Assembly (NCBI RefSeq): GCF_018607995.1
Contig: NZ_JABBAL010000030.1
Location: 186,001 to 250,000, forward strand
DNA: 64,000 bases
Source: Planktotalea sp.
GTDB taxonomy: Bacteria > Pseudomonadota > Alphaproteobacteria > Rhodobacterales > Rhodobacteraceae
Direction of reading: 5' to 3'
Shown: one piece after another, positions 39,253-48,792 of the stretch
How the letters are laid out: every line of letters begins with the position of its first letter
Numbering within the stretch: the stretch's first letter is position 1
Made by a program: the position numbers and the translations under genes
The notes under the pieces: generated by a model
What the model was told of the DNA's origin: nothing
What the model saw: the letters and a program-made list of their open reading frames with translations, nothing else
Database searches by the model: none

Positions 39253-39707
39253 GCAGGCAAATCCATCATCGCAGTGAATTCAGCTTCTGCAGCCATCTCG
39301 CCCTCGACCGTGGCAATACCGGAAAACTTCCAGACCTTGCCACCCGGTTTTCCGCGCACGGTTGTGAGGTTCATCTTCAACACGTCACCGGGGCCAACTT
39401 TGCGACGGAATTTGCATTTGTCGATGGCCATGAAATAGACCTTCATTTCTTTGTCCGCCATATCGAGCGCAGTGCCTACCATCACAGCCGCCGTTTGCGC
39501 CATGGCTTCAACGATCGTGACGCCAGGCATGATCGGCAGCCCTGGAAAGTGGCCTTGGAAATGTGGTTCGTTCATTGTGACGTTTTTGATCCCGACCGCT
39601 GTTTGTGTACCATCTATATCCTCGACTTTGTCGACCAATAGAAATGGATAACGATGTGGCAAGATACGTTGAATCAGTTGAATGTCTGCGCTCAAAAATT
39701 CGGTCAT
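39249..39707 (-). CDS. fabZ: 3-hydroxyacyl-ACP dehydratase FabZ
   Basis: FabZ dehydrates 3-hydroxyacyl-ACP in fatty acid elongation and competes with LpxA for the same precursor, which fits the overlap with lpxA. The 152-residue hotdog protein shows [17 protein letters not shown], the catalytic-His segment [20 protein letters not shown] with the Glu in VEAMAQTA, and [13 protein letters not shown]. Upstream lies the ompH-like gene with a gap of 78 bases. Confidence 0.96.
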   Translation of the reverse strand: MTEFLSADIQLIQRILPHRYPFLLVDKVEDIDGTQTAVGIKNVTMNEPHFQGHFPGLPIMPGVTIVEAMAQTAAVMVGTALDMADKEMKVYFMAIDKCKFRRKVGPGDVLKMNLTTVRGKPGGKVWKFSGIATVEGEMAAEAEFTAMMDLPA

Positions 39708-39785
39708 GAATGTCTCTCTTGGATCAGTTGGTCCACGTCTACATTTGTCCTAGCAAGTGCGCCAAAGAGGGGCAAGCCGCCGTGA

Positions 39786-40445
39786 TCATTGATCTTGCGT
39801 TGCATTCTCTTGGCGCGCAGGAGTAGGCGCCAGCAATTCGTCAAGCGGCATGCCCTTCCCGAGTGCCGAATCTATCCGGCCTATCGCTTCTTGCGTAATG
39901 TCTGACGCATCAGCGCTGACGAAAACGGCCCGACGATCCAAGATCACACTGGCGCCTTTTTCGCGCATCAAGACTTCAATGGCCGGTGCAATCGTGAACA
40001 AAAAGCTTCGCTCCACTTGATCGGTCAACTGCGAAAGGCCGCGTGCTTTGGTGTCTTGCTCAGACCGTGCTTTCGTAACTTTGATATCAAATTCATCAGC
40101 GAGCACTCGAAACTCTTCGGGATCAAGCGTTTTGCGCAGCTTTGTAAGCTCGCTTTCCTCATCCGCCAGTTCTTGCTCGATCTGCCTGTTTTCCGCCGAG
40201 AGGCGCCGTCCCCGCGCCGCGATTGCTGCAGATAAGTTTTGCCCAAATTGCGTTTCCGTGAACAGGCGCTCCCGCTCTATCGTGAGAACAGGAATGTCAG
40301 GTAGTGAAAACGAGCTGGCTTGCGCAAGTGATTTCGATGGCAGCGCTATCAGGCTGAGGGCCGCGAGACACAGCGAAAGGATCGGCGCACCAAAGACGGA
40401 ACGCCAATATTTGTGTTTAAAACTTTGTCGAAATGGAGAGGTCAA
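39786..40445 (-). CDS. OmpH/Skp-like periplasmic chaperone
   Basis: This 219-residue exported protein has an N-terminal basic region and hydrophobic signal (LSLCLAALSLIALPSKSLAQA). The mature part carries PVLTIERERLFTETQFG and a long coiled coil (AENRQIEQELADEESELTKL, then DEFDIKVTKARSEQDTKAR), followed by GASVILDRRAVFVSADASDI. This is the OmpH family pattern of jellyfish-like chaperones that carry outer-membrane proteins to BamA. It overlaps the 3' end of bamA by 29 bases, placing it in the same operon. Confidence 0.88.
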   Translation of the reverse strand: MTSPFRQSFKHKYWRSVFGAPILSLCLAALSLIALPSKSLAQASSFSLPDIPVLTIERERLFTETQFGQNLSAAIAARGRRLSAENRQIEQELADEESELTKLRKTLDPEEFRVLADEFDIKVTKARSEQDTKARGLSQLTDQVERSFLFTIAPAIEVLMREKGASVILDRRAVFVSADASDITQEAIGRIDSALGKGMPLDELLAPTPARQENATQDQ

Positions 40446-42765
40446 AGGTTTGCTCCCGATCGCCAGCTACATTGGACAGGGCTTTAGTAAAGTTAAAGCG
40501 CAACGGTCCAACCGGCGTTTTCCAGAAAATCGAAGCACCAACCACGCTGCGGGCAGCAAAGTCTTCGTTGATGACATTCGCATTGCTTTGATCCAGTGAC
40601 CACAGCGAGCCGATATCATAAAACACACCGCCCGAGATACCATACTCTTCTGGCAGGCCAAGCGGGAATTCCGACTCAAAACGCGCCACCACAAACATAT
40701 TACCACCGAGCGCGTCATTGGCATTTTCGTTGACTTCGCGTGGGCCGATGCCGCTGGGTTCAAACCCGCGCATCAAGGCAGGGCCCATAAAGAAGCGATC
40801 CGTCGCGCGGCTAGAACCAGTCACATAGTTCAGCGCCCCTCCCTCCAGCGTCGCCCGAAGCGTGACTTCCTCGCTGAGCACTTTGGTCTGCGCGATCGCT
40901 TTTGCAGTGGTGCGAACGTATTGATTGTTGGAACCGATGCCACCGAAATCCTGACCAAACTCTAGCAAAATACCCGCATTCGGGTTCAACCCCGTGCGGC
41001 GCGTATCAAAGCTGTAGGTGTATCCAACAGAATTCGAGAACTCGTCGCCACGTGCGATTTCGGACGAAATCAACGCACCAGCCGTTGCACCAACATCTGC
41101 CATTTCGGACATATCAAGGGTGTAGCGCAACTGCAGGCGGCTATTATCTGACACAGGGAATTCAAACGAGGGACGAAACCGACCCAAGTTGGTGTCATAG
41201 ACAGCGTTTTGATTGTCTGTTTCCACATAGGACGCTACGAAGCTGAAGTTCAAATTACGACCCAAAAACGCCGGCTCATCAAAACTAAGCGAGTATTCGC
41301 GATTATCGACACCAGTCGTCAAGCCAAACCCCAAACGCTGGCCACGGCCAAGGAAATTGCTTTCGTTGTATTTGATAATCGCGCCTGGGCCGGTCGTGGT
41401 AGAAAACGTACCACCAAAGGTCAGCGAACCTGTCGTCGTTTCTTCAACATTAACGTCAACAATCACTTGGTCAGGGCTGGATCCTTCACGCGCTTGCACA
41501 TCAGCACCACTAAAGTAGCCAAGCGCACGAACACGCTCCGCGCTTTCACGGATTTCACGTGGGTTAAATGGATCACCTTCGACAACTTTGAATTGCTGAC
41601 GCACAACGCGATCAAGCGTAGTTGCATTGCCCTCAATATCAATGCGTTCCACGAACACGCGCGGACCACGCACAAGCGCGTATTCAACGTCAAGCGTCAG
41701 ATCACGATCATTGCGTGTGATGCGAGGCTCAACGCGCACGAAATCGAGGCCCAGTTTAATCGCCAATCTCTCAAGGCGTGCGATCGAATTTTCCACTAAG
41801 GATGGTGAGTACACCACGCCAGGGCGTATTTTGAGCGCAGCTTGGAATTCCGCTTCATCGGCATCCGCGATCTCGGAGGTCGTTGTGATCGCCCCAAATT
41901 TGAATTGTTGGCCCTCTTGAATGTTGAACGTCACGAAATAGCCGTCGCGTTCACGTGCGAGTTCGGCATTCACAGATGTCGTGCGGAAATCAACATAGCC
42001 ACGGCTCGCATAGAAGTCGCTTAGGATCTGTTTGTCGAACTCAATCCGGTCTTCGGCGAATGTATCGCGTTTCACGAAAGCCCGCAGAAGGCCCGCTTGC
42101 TTGGTTTCCAGCACACGGCGTAGACGGCTGTCTGAGTAAACTTGGTTGCCCACGAACCCGAGGCGTTCAATCTCGGTCAGACCGCCTTCAAAAATTTCGA
42201 ACACCAAATCAACGCGATTGTCAGAACGGCGAATGATGCGAGGACTGACCGTCGCGGTCAAACGCCCTTGCTGGGAATAGGCTTTGGCAATTTCAGAAGC
42301 ATCACGCTCTGCCGTGGACGGATTGAATACACGGCGCGATTGGCTTTGCACGATTGTGGAAAGGTTCTCGTCCTTGAGACGGCGGTTTCCTTCGAAATTA
42401 ATCTGGTTTATCGTTGGGTATTCTGTGACCTTGATCACCAAGCGATCGCCGCGGGGCTCAAGATCGACACTTTCGAACAAACCGCTACCTCGAAGGCGCT
42501 GAAATGCACCGTTCAGATCGGACCCAGAGACCGCAGTACCGCGACCGATTCCTGCATATTCAAGGATCGTAGACGGCTCAATGCGTTGATTGCCCTCGAT
42601 CGCCACACTGCTAAAGCGGTATTGCTGCGCTTCAGCCATACTTGGCAAGGCAACACAAGCCACTGAAAACACTAAGGCAATCGATGCAACGCTTGACTTA
42701 AGTAGAGTTATTCTTAACGTTTGTTCTGCGCGACGTTTTCCGCCGCTCATTATTTTATTGGTCAT
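40417..42765 (-). CDS. bamA: Outer membrane protein assembly factor BamA
   Basis: BamA folds and inserts beta-barrel proteins into the outer membrane. The 782-residue protein has a signal peptide (ending about PSMAEAQQ), five POTRA domains (YRFSSVAIEGNQRIEPSTI, then IDIEGNATTLDRVVRQQFKV and others) and a 16-strand barrel with the VRGF/Y-like MRGFEPSGIGPRE of the L6 loop. The last residues are FDLSISTKF, with the terminal Phe of outer-membrane proteins. The start is coupled to an upstream 88-residue membrane protein (TAATG). Confidence 0.97.
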   Translation of the reverse strand: MTNKIMSGGKRRAEQTLRITLLKSSVASIALVFSVACVALPSMAEAQQYRFSSVAIEGNQRIEPSTILEYAGIGRGTAVSGSDLNGAFQRLRGSGLFESVDLEPRGDRLVIKVTEYPTINQINFEGNRRLKDENLSTIVQSQSRRVFNPSTAERDASEIAKAYSQQGRLTATVSPRIIRRSDNRVDLVFEIFEGGLTEIERLGFVGNQVYSDSRLRRVLETKQAGLLRAFVKRDTFAEDRIEFDKQILSDFYASRGYVDFRTTSVNAELARERDGYFVTFNIQEGQQFKFGAITTTSEIADADEAEFQAALKIRPGVVYSPSLVENSIARLERLAIKLGLDFVRVEPRITRNDRDLTLDVEYALVRGPRVFVERIDIEGNATTLDRVVRQQFKVVEGDPFNPREIRESAERVRALGYFSGADVQAREGSSPDQVIVDVNVEETTTGSLTFGGTFSTTTGPGAIIKYNESNFLGRGQRLGFGLTTGVDNREYSLSFDEPAFLGRNLNFSFVASYVETDNQNAVYDTNLGRFRPSFEFPVSDNSRLQLRYTLDMSEMADVGATAGALISSEIARGDEFSNSVGYTYSFDTRRTGLNPNAGILLEFGQDFGGIGSNNQYVRTTAKAIAQTKVLSEEVTLRATLEGGALNYVTGSSRATDRFFMGPALMRGFEPSGIGPREVNENANDALGGNMFVVARFESEFPLGLPEEYGISGGVFYDIGSLWSLDQSNANVINEDFAARSVVGASIFWKTPVGPLRFNFTKALSNVAGDREQTFDLSISTKF

Positions 42766-43031
42766 TACACCGATCCAACAGACACCCCAGATAAGATCTG
42801 AGTAGCCTCATTGGGGGGTGATGTCAAAAGCGGATAGGCTGTTTTTCGCGGTGGCGGCCCTAGACTTCCCTGCAAGATGAAGGGGTTGGCAAAGCTCACC
42901 GACGCGACATAGCCTGAAAGTGCCAAACACAGGCCAAGTATCACAAAGTAGACGATACGGTCCCAATGTAGCGTGATCAGGAAGCCTAAGCTAAGTTTAC
43001 CGATTGAATCATTTGCATGTCTTTCACTCAT
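42765..43031 (-). CDS. Small single-pass membrane protein of unknown function, coupled to bamA
   Basis: This 88-residue frame has a charged N terminus (MSERHANDSIGKL), a strong transmembrane helix (about 28-48, IVYFVILGLCLALSGYVASV) and a Pro/Ser/Thr-rich outer tail (GSLGPPPRKTAYPLLTSPPN). Its TAA overlaps the bamA ATG by one base, a spacing that argues for real translation. The ribosome binding site is weak (ATAGAG). It lies between rseP and bamA, where most relatives are thought to have no gene. I do not recognise a family; it could help insertion or quality control, but this is only inferred from position. Confidence 0.55.
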   Translation of the reverse strand: MSERHANDSIGKLSLGFLITLHWDRIVYFVILGLCLALSGYVASVSFANPFILQGSLGPPPRKTAYPLLTSPPNEATQILSGVSVGSV

Positions 43032-43129
43032 CTCTATGCGCGACTTACACGAGGGATTTCATCCATCAACATGATATTACCAAGAGAACGAGGCCAAAAG
43101 TGGGCAGAGCATATATCTGTTTGAAAGCT

Positions 43130-44473
43130 TTACGGGCAGAATAAATCGTTCCCGAGCGCAAAAACCATCAACGACAAGATCATGAATAGACCGACAGACA
43201 TGAACACTCCCAAAACCCGCTCACTTGGCTTTTTGCCTGCAACGGCTTCATAGGCGAAAAACACCAAGTGACCGCCGTCCAGAACCGGAATCGGGAAGAG
43301 GTTCAATAGACCCACTGCCGTCGACAAAACCGCGATAAACCAGATAAAATTGGTCGCACCTTGACTTGCCATCGCACCAGAGGTTTGTGCGATTCCAATC
43401 GGACCTGACAAGTTGCACGAACTGATCGCGCCCGTCACCATATGATACATGCCCGAAAGCGAGCCTTCGATGATACGCTTCGTCTGCATCACACCGTTGC
43501 TCAGTGCAGATGTCACGCTGGTTGCTTGGGTCGCAATTTCAAAGAAAAAACCGCCCGCGACGCCGATACGCCATTGTGTGGCGAAAGTGTTGTCCGGCTG
43601 TGGCTCATCCACGCGCTTTGGCGACAGGATCACCTGACGGGTCTCGCCGCTATTCCAAAGGTCCAACAGCAAAGGTGCGCCATTGCCGCTTTCGACAGCA
43701 TCCTTAAGCTGCGAGAAGGCAAATACAGGGGCACCATCAATCGCCGTGATGAAATCGCCAACCTTAAGACCTGCTTTAAGCGCTGCAGACTGCGGCATTA
43801 CATTTGTAACTAAAGCTGGATACGGATAAGGACCCATGACATCCAGCTCAGAGCCATCGCGCCCAACGGTGTAGCTCACCTGCGCTGCTTTGCTGATTTG
43901 CTGCTCTAGCGCGTTAAACCCTGCCCCATTTTCAAAACTTGGCACAGGAATACCGTCAATCGCCAGCAATTGATCTCCAACTTGAAGTTCTTGCACACCT
44001 GGTATTTCGCGCAATGCGCCAACTGCCAAGGGATCCGCCTCTTCGCCCTGAGCGAAGATAACGGCCGCAAACACAATGATTGAGAGCGCGAAATTGAAGA
44101 TGGGTCCAGCCGCAACCGTGGCGGTACGCGCCCACAACGGTGCACCGGGCATTGTACGCCGACGCTCTTCAGCGCTCATCTCTCGCACAGTTTCGCCGTC
44201 GGGTGCGCTGACCGCGTTAGCATCGCCTAGAAACTTGACGTAACCGCCAAATGGCAGAGCGGCGAACTGCCAAACCGTTCCACGCTTATCAACGCGGCTG
44301 AACAAGACGGGACCAAAGCCCAACGAAAAGACCTCCGCATGAATCCCCGACCAACGTCCGACAATGTAGTGGCCATATTCATGGATCGCGACAATCACCG
44401 AAAGTGCGAGCACAAAGGCCAAGAGCGTCCAGATCACACTGCCAAATTGCGGCAAAAGCCCCGGAATATCCAT
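43130..44473 (-). CDS. rseP: RIP metalloprotease RseP (site-2 protease)
   Basis: RseP cuts transmembrane segments of anti-sigma factors and remnant signal peptides inside the inner membrane. The 447-residue protein has the zinc motif HEYGH (31-35), two PDZ regions (GAVFAFSQ-type core VGDFITAIDGAPVFAFSQL; and QVGDQLLAIDGIPVPSFE) and the third metal ligand in NLFPIPVLDGGHLVFFAYEA. The chosen start (MDIPGLLPQF) follows AAGGAC at a suitable distance; an ATG ten codons upstream is less likely. It sits between dxr and the small bamA-coupled gene. Confidence 0.95.
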   Translation of the reverse strand: MDIPGLLPQFGSVIWTLLAFVLALSVIVAIHEYGHYIVGRWSGIHAEVFSLGFGPVLFSRVDKRGTVWQFAALPFGGYVKFLGDANAVSAPDGETVREMSAEERRRTMPGAPLWARTATVAAGPIFNFALSIIVFAAVIFAQGEEADPLAVGALREIPGVQELQVGDQLLAIDGIPVPSFENGAGFNALEQQISKAAQVSYTVGRDGSELDVMGPYPYPALVTNVMPQSAALKAGLKVGDFITAIDGAPVFAFSQLKDAVESGNGAPLLLDLWNSGETRQVILSPKRVDEPQPDNTFATQWRIGVAGGFFFEIATQATSVTSALSNGVMQTKRIIEGSLSGMYHMVTGAISSCNLSGPIGIAQTSGAMASQGATNFIWFIAVLSTAVGLLNLFPIPVLDGGHLVFFAYEAVAGKKPSERVLGVFMSVGLFMILSLMVFALGNDLFCP

Positions 44474-44524
44474 GATGCGTGCGTCCTTGTGCTGCTCTTG
44501 CACCTCCTTAGTGGCGGCGCGTTG

Positions 44525-45691
44525 TTACGGGTTTGCGATGATTTCATCGGCCGTGTTACGTGCCAGATGGTCCATCTCAAGCACGCTATCAAGGGTCATT
44601 TTGGCATTTGTGAGGCCGGATTGCGCAGAAAGACGGTGCAGCACCTCCTCCACGACCTCGGCCATCTGCAAAAAGCCTATTTTTTCGCTGATGAAATGAT
44701 CCAAAACGCGTTCTTTCGCAGCATTAAACACGGCACCCGCATGTCCACCCGTCGCCATCACCTCGCGCGCGAGACGCAAAGCAGGCCAGCGCTTCTCGTC
44801 GGGCGCGCGGAAAGTCAGCTGCGACAAGGCCGCAAGATCTAGGCGTTCAACCGGCAAATGACGCCGCTCAGGCCAATGCAGCGCGAAGCCAATCGCGTGG
44901 CGCATATCGGGCGGACCCACATGCGCCATCAACGCGCCATCGTTGAAACCAACAAACGCATGCACCATGGATTGCGGATGTACCAAAACTTCAATGATTT
45001 CGGGAGAAACTTCGAAAAATTCCCGTGTTTCTATGATTTCCAAAGCCTTATTGAACATCGACGCGCTATCGATGGTGATCCGCTGCCCCATGTCCCAATT
45101 TGGATGGGTTTGCGCCTGCGCAACGGTGGCACCGGCGAGCTTATCCATTGGCCAATCACGAAATGCACCACCAGACGCGGTGATAATGATCCGCTCTACC
45201 GCAGACATATCTTCGCCAATCAACCCCTGAAACACCGCGGAATGTTCGCTGTCCACGGGGAGGATGCGTGCGTTGTGCTCTTTCGCAGTCGTCTTCACCA
45301 GAGCGCCTGCACAAACCATGGATTCTTTGTTCGCGAGCGCGAGTGCGGCCCCCTGTTTGAGCACTTCAAGCCCCGGCGCCAAACCCGCCGCGCCAACAAT
45401 CGCAGACATAACCCAATCTGCGGGACGGGCGGCGGCTTCAATGACTGCACTGGCGCCTGCCGCTGCCTCAACACCGCTACCAACCAAAGCTCTGCGCAAC
45501 TCTTCAAGGCGCGCGGGGTCTGCTGTGACCGCCACCTTTGCGCGTAATTCAATCGCGTCTTTCGCAAGTTGCGCGATGTTTTGTGCGCCAGTGAGTGCGA
45601 CAACCTCGTAGTCACCTGGCGCGTGTTTGATCAAATCAATCGTGTTTTGACCGATGGAACCCGTCGCCCCCAAAATGGAAATCTTGCGCAT
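44525..45691 (-). CDS. dxr: 1-deoxy-D-xylulose 5-phosphate reductoisomerase
   Basis: Dxr is the second enzyme of the MEP isoprenoid pathway, making 2-C-methyl-D-erythritol 4-phosphate with NADPH. The 388-residue protein has the NADPH loop SILGATGSIGQNTIDLI, LALANKESMVCAG, the metal/active-site PVDSEHSAVFQGL, ITASGGAFRDWP and TIDSASMFNKALEIIE. It supplies precursors for UppS two genes upstream. The gap to rseP is 51 bases and to cdsA 9 bases. Confidence 0.97.
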   Translation of the reverse strand: MRKISILGATGSIGQNTIDLIKHAPGDYEVVALTGAQNIAQLAKDAIELRAKVAVTADPARLEELRRALVGSGVEAAAGASAVIEAAARPADWVMSAIVGAAGLAPGLEVLKQGAALALANKESMVCAGALVKTTAKEHNARILPVDSEHSAVFQGLIGEDMSAVERIIITASGGAFRDWPMDKLAGATVAQAQTHPNWDMGQRITIDSASMFNKALEIIETREFFEVSPEIIEVLVHPQSMVHAFVGFNDGALMAHVGPPDMRHAIGFALHWPERRHLPVERLDLAALSQLTFRAPDEKRWPALRLAREVMATGGHAGAVFNAAKERVLDHFISEKIGFLQMAEVVEEVLHRLSAQSGLTNAKMTLDSVLEMDHLARNTADEIIANP

Positions 45692-45700
45692 CGTCCTACT

Positions 45701-46519
45701 CTACCCAGCCGCGTTCGGCGGGAAATTAAAAGCCAGCTCTACGAGGAGGAGCAAAAGCGCAGCCCCAAGCATGCCGTCAAAGCGGTCCAACAGTCCGCCA
45801 TGGCCTGGGATCAGGTTGGAGCTGTCTTTCACACCCACATGCCGCTTGATAGCGCTTTCAATGATATCACCAAGCTGCGACGCGAACGCAGCACCAAAAG
45901 AGACGAGCACGACCAGTGTACCACCACCGTAAAGCTTCGCAAAGATCAGTCCGACAATCGCCGCCCCGATCCAGCCTGCAATTGTGCCAGACCATGTTTT
46001 TTTGGGGCTGACAGCAGGCCAAAATTTTGGCCCCCCAAGCATGCGACCCGCAAAATAGCCCGCCACATCCGTCACAATCACCACGATCAGAAGCCAAGCC
46101 ATCCAAGTGATGCCGAAATCATCGCGCAATGCGATAAGGCTAAAGCCTGCGATCAAGATCAAGGCCGTGTAGCTCATGCAAATTGGGAGTCTGGTGAATG
46201 AACGCGACCCTGAGGAGAGCATCGAAAAGCCAACAAGGCTAGGGGCGAGCAGCATCGGTAAAATGACCCTCGGATACGGCGCGTAGCTTGCGACGAACAG
46301 AGCGGCACCACTAATCAACGCCAGCCACAACGATTTTTGGCTGTCCGCGCCTTGCAGCATGCGAACGAGTTCCCAGACCATCAAACCGCATGCAGTTGAC
46401 ACAAGTAGATGGATCCATAATCCACCTGCCCAAACCGCAATGATGCCAATAACCAGCATCGCAATCGCGCTGAGCACGCGCGGCGCAAGATCGCCCCATT
46501 GTGTGCCGGCCGCGCTCAT
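45701..46519 (-). CDS. cdsA: Phosphatidate cytidylyltransferase
   Basis: CdsA makes CDP-diacylglycerol for phospholipid synthesis in the inner membrane. The 272-residue protein has about eight hydrophobic helices and the family signature spread over SPKKTWSGTIAGWIGA, SQLGDIIESAIKRHVGVKD and LIPGHGGLLDRFDGMLGA, including the SxxKR...KD...GGxxDRxD pattern. The ATG at 46519 overlaps the uppS stop by 4 bases. A longer frame to 46603 would intrude into uppS and is rejected. Confidence 0.95.
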   Translation of the reverse strand: MSAAGTQWGDLAPRVLSAIAMLVIGIIAVWAGGLWIHLLVSTACGLMVWELVRMLQGADSQKSLWLALISGAALFVASYAPYPRVILPMLLAPSLVGFSMLSSGSRSFTRLPICMSYTALILIAGFSLIALRDDFGITWMAWLLIVVIVTDVAGYFAGRMLGGPKFWPAVSPKKTWSGTIAGWIGAAIVGLIFAKLYGGGTLVVLVSFGAAFASQLGDIIESAIKRHVGVKDSSNLIPGHGGLLDRFDGMLGAALLLLLVELAFNFPPNAAG

Positions 46520-47280
46520 ACTTTTACGCCGCCAAATCTGCGGTCTCGATTGGCATATTTTGAGGTAAGCGCGCCGAATTCTTCTGCTGTAAAATCTGGC
46601 CAAAGCGTGTCGACAAATTCATATTCCGCGTAAGCCGATTGCCATAAAAGAAAGTTGGAGATGCGCGCTTCACCGCTCGTGCGAATAACCAGGTCAGGAT
46701 CAGGTAAAACGTAAGTATCTAAGTACTTTGGCAGAGTTTCTTCATCAACATCATCAGGGTCCAAATTGCCACTTTTCACGTCCTGTGCCAAACGCTTGGT
46801 GGCGCGCGCAACTTCGTCGCGACCGCCATAATTTAGAGCGATCGTGAGGTGTAGTTTGTTGTTCTTTTCGGTCGTGCTTTCCAAGCTGTCCATCAACTCG
46901 ACAAGCTTGTCATTGAGCCGCACGCGATCCCCGATAAAGCGCACCCGTACCCCCGCTTCCGCCAGCGTGCGCGCTTCTTTGGTGATATAGCGCTGAAACA
47001 ACTTCATAAGGCCGGACACTTCGACCTGAGTGCGCTTCCAGTTTTCCGTCGAGAAAGCAAAGATGGTGAGGTACTTCACCCCATTGGGCGGACAGGATTC
47101 TACAATTTGACGCACACGACGCGCGCCTGCGTGATGCCCAAATAAGCGCGGACGATTGCGCATTTGTGCCCAACGTCCGTTGCCATCCATGATGATCGCG
47201 ACGTGACGCGGCCCAGACATCGGGTTGGCCTCTGCCGGGATGAAAATCTCGTTTTGCTGAGGGTTCAGCGCCGGTTTCAT
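46516..47280 (-). CDS. uppS: Isoprenyl (undecaprenyl) diphosphate synthase
   Basis: UppS condenses isopentenyl diphosphate units onto farnesyl diphosphate to make the C55 carrier for peptidoglycan and other polymers. The 254-residue cis-prenyltransferase has the catalytic Asp in VAIIMDGNGRWAQMRNRPR, LTIFAFSTENWKR, ALNYGGRDE and the C-terminal DLVIRTSGEARISNFLLWQS with YAEYEFVDTLWPDF. The ATG at 47280 follows a GTG directly after the frr stop. It is coupled to cdsA by a 4-base overlap. Confidence 0.97.
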   Translation of the reverse strand: MKPALNPQQNEIFIPAEANPMSGPRHVAIIMDGNGRWAQMRNRPRLFGHHAGARRVRQIVESCPPNGVKYLTIFAFSTENWKRTQVEVSGLMKLFQRYITKEARTLAEAGVRVRFIGDRVRLNDKLVELMDSLESTTEKNNKLHLTIALNYGGRDEVARATKRLAQDVKSGNLDPDDVDEETLPKYLDTYVLPDPDLVIRTSGEARISNFLLWQSAYAEYEFVDTLWPDFTAEEFGALTSKYANRDRRFGGVKV

Positions 47281-47283
47281 CAC

Positions 47284-47847
47284 TTAAACCTGCATGATTT
47301 CTTCTTGCTTCACCTCAAGCGCTGTGTCCACTGCTTTTATCGCAACATCTGTCAGCTCTTGCACTTCGGCTTCCCAAAATTTTTGGTCGTCTTCGGACAA
47401 GCCGTCGTTCTTGGCCTTTTTGATCTGATCCATACCGTCGCGGCGCACATTTCGCACAGAAACGCGGGCACTCTCAGTATACTGCGCGGCAACTTTCGTC
47501 AGATCACGGCGACGTTCCTCGTTCAGTTCAGGGATTGGCAGCATAATGATCGTACCGTTAAGCTGCGGGTTGATACCTAAGCCGCTTTCACGAATGGCTT
47601 TTTCCACCTTTTGCACGAGACCCTTGTCCCACACATTGATCGTCACCATTCGCGGTTCTGGCACGTTGACAGTTCCGACCTGATTGATCGGCGTCATGCT
47701 GCCATAGGCATCAACCATCACCGGCTCTAACATCGAGCCGGACGCACGACCTGTGCGCAAACTGGCAAATTCAGTCTTTAAATTCGCCATTGCGCCATCC
47801 ATACGGCGCTGCAAATCGTCGGTATCCAGCATAAAGTCGTCTGACAT
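47284..47847 (-). CDS. frr: Ribosome recycling factor
   Basis: Frr, with EF-G, splits post-termination ribosomes. The 187-residue length is standard. Motifs are [61 protein letters not shown] and [17 protein letters not shown]. The start giving [12 protein letters not shown] is preferred; the frame stays open upstream into pyrH, but that is an out-of-frame extension of pyrH sequence. It is preceded by pyrH with an 85-base gap that may hold a weak promoter. Confidence 0.97.
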   Translation of the reverse strand: MSDDFMLDTDDLQRRMDGAMANLKTEFASLRTGRASGSMLEPVMVDAYGSMTPINQVGTVNVPEPRMVTINVWDKGLVQKVEKAIRESGLGINPQLNGTIIMLPIPELNEERRRDLTKVAAQYTESARVSVRNVRRDGMDQIKKAKNDGLSEDDQKFWEAEVQELTDVAIKAVDTALEVKQEEIMQV

Positions 47848-47932
47848 AGTGCTCTCTAAGCCTCGTAAATAACGTTCTATTCTTATTAAGTCAGCAAATA
47901 CGCGTTGTATAGCGCCCTTTACTGAAGCCTCG

Positions 47933-48667
47933 TCAGCCTTGAACACGCGTATAGGTACCTTCGCCCGCGAGAATGCCTTTAAACCCGCCCGGCTCATCAA
48001 GCGAGAACACGATGATCGGCAGGTTATTATCGCGCGCAAGGGCAATCGCGGAAGCATCCATCACTCCAAGATGCTTTTGCAAGACTTCATCAAAGCTGAC
48101 CGTGTCATAGCGCTTCGCATCTGGGTGTTTCACAGGGTCCTTGTCATAGACGCCGTCCACTTTGGTGCCCTTAAAGATCGCTTCGCAAGCCATTTCGTTC
48201 GCACGCAGGGTCGCGGCGGTATCTGTCGTGAAATAAGGGTTGCCTGTCCCAGCCGCGAAGATGCACACACGTTTCTTTTCAAGGTGACGCACAGCGCGGC
48301 GGCGAATGTATGGTTCTGCCACTTCGTTCATCGTGATCGCGGAAATCACGCGCGTGTGGATGTTCTGCCCTTCCAGCGCGGACTGCATCGCGAGCGCGTT
48401 CATTACCGTCGCAAGCATGCCCATGTAATCCGCTGTCGTGCGTTCCATCCCTTGGGCAGAGCCTTGCAGGCCTCTGAAAATATTGCCGCCGCCGATCACC
48501 ATACAGATCTCGACGCCCATATCGTGTACGGTCTTTACCTCACGCGCGATACGCTCCACCGTGGGCGGATGCAATCCGAACCCTTGGCCCCCCATCAACG
48601 CCTCCCCGGAAATCTTAAGCATGACGCGGTTAAACGTCGTTCCGTCGGCGGTGGTGAGTTCAGTCAT
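47933..48667 (-). CDS. pyrH: Uridylate kinase
   Basis: UMP kinase makes UDP for pyrimidine nucleotide and UDP-sugar synthesis. The 244-residue amino-acid-kinase-fold protein has [57 protein letters not shown] and the UMP-site [17 protein letters not shown]. The ATG at 48667 begins [16 protein letters not shown] longer frame to 48799 overlaps the divergent miaA start and is rejected. pyrH heads the envelope/translation cluster; tsf and rpsB, often next to it, are not here. Confidence 0.97.
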   Translation of the reverse strand: MTELTTADGTTFNRVMLKISGEALMGGQGFGLHPPTVERIAREVKTVHDMGVEICMVIGGGNIFRGLQGSAQGMERTTADYMGMLATVMNALAMQSALEGQNIHTRVISAITMNEVAEPYIRRRAVRHLEKKRVCIFAAGTGNPYFTTDTAATLRANEMACEAIFKGTKVDGVYDKDPVKHPDAKRYDTVSFDEVLQKHLGVMDASAIALARDNNLPIIVFSLDEPGGFKGILAGEGTYTRVQG

Positions 48668-48792
48668 ATTGTGCTCCGAAATATGATTGGTATGAGTGTG
48701 GTGCAAAGTGCCCAAAAGTCGGGCAATGTTCAATCGCTCAAACGGCATAACGTGATATTTAGCAGTTGTTTGAAAATCAATAGAGTAATCCT

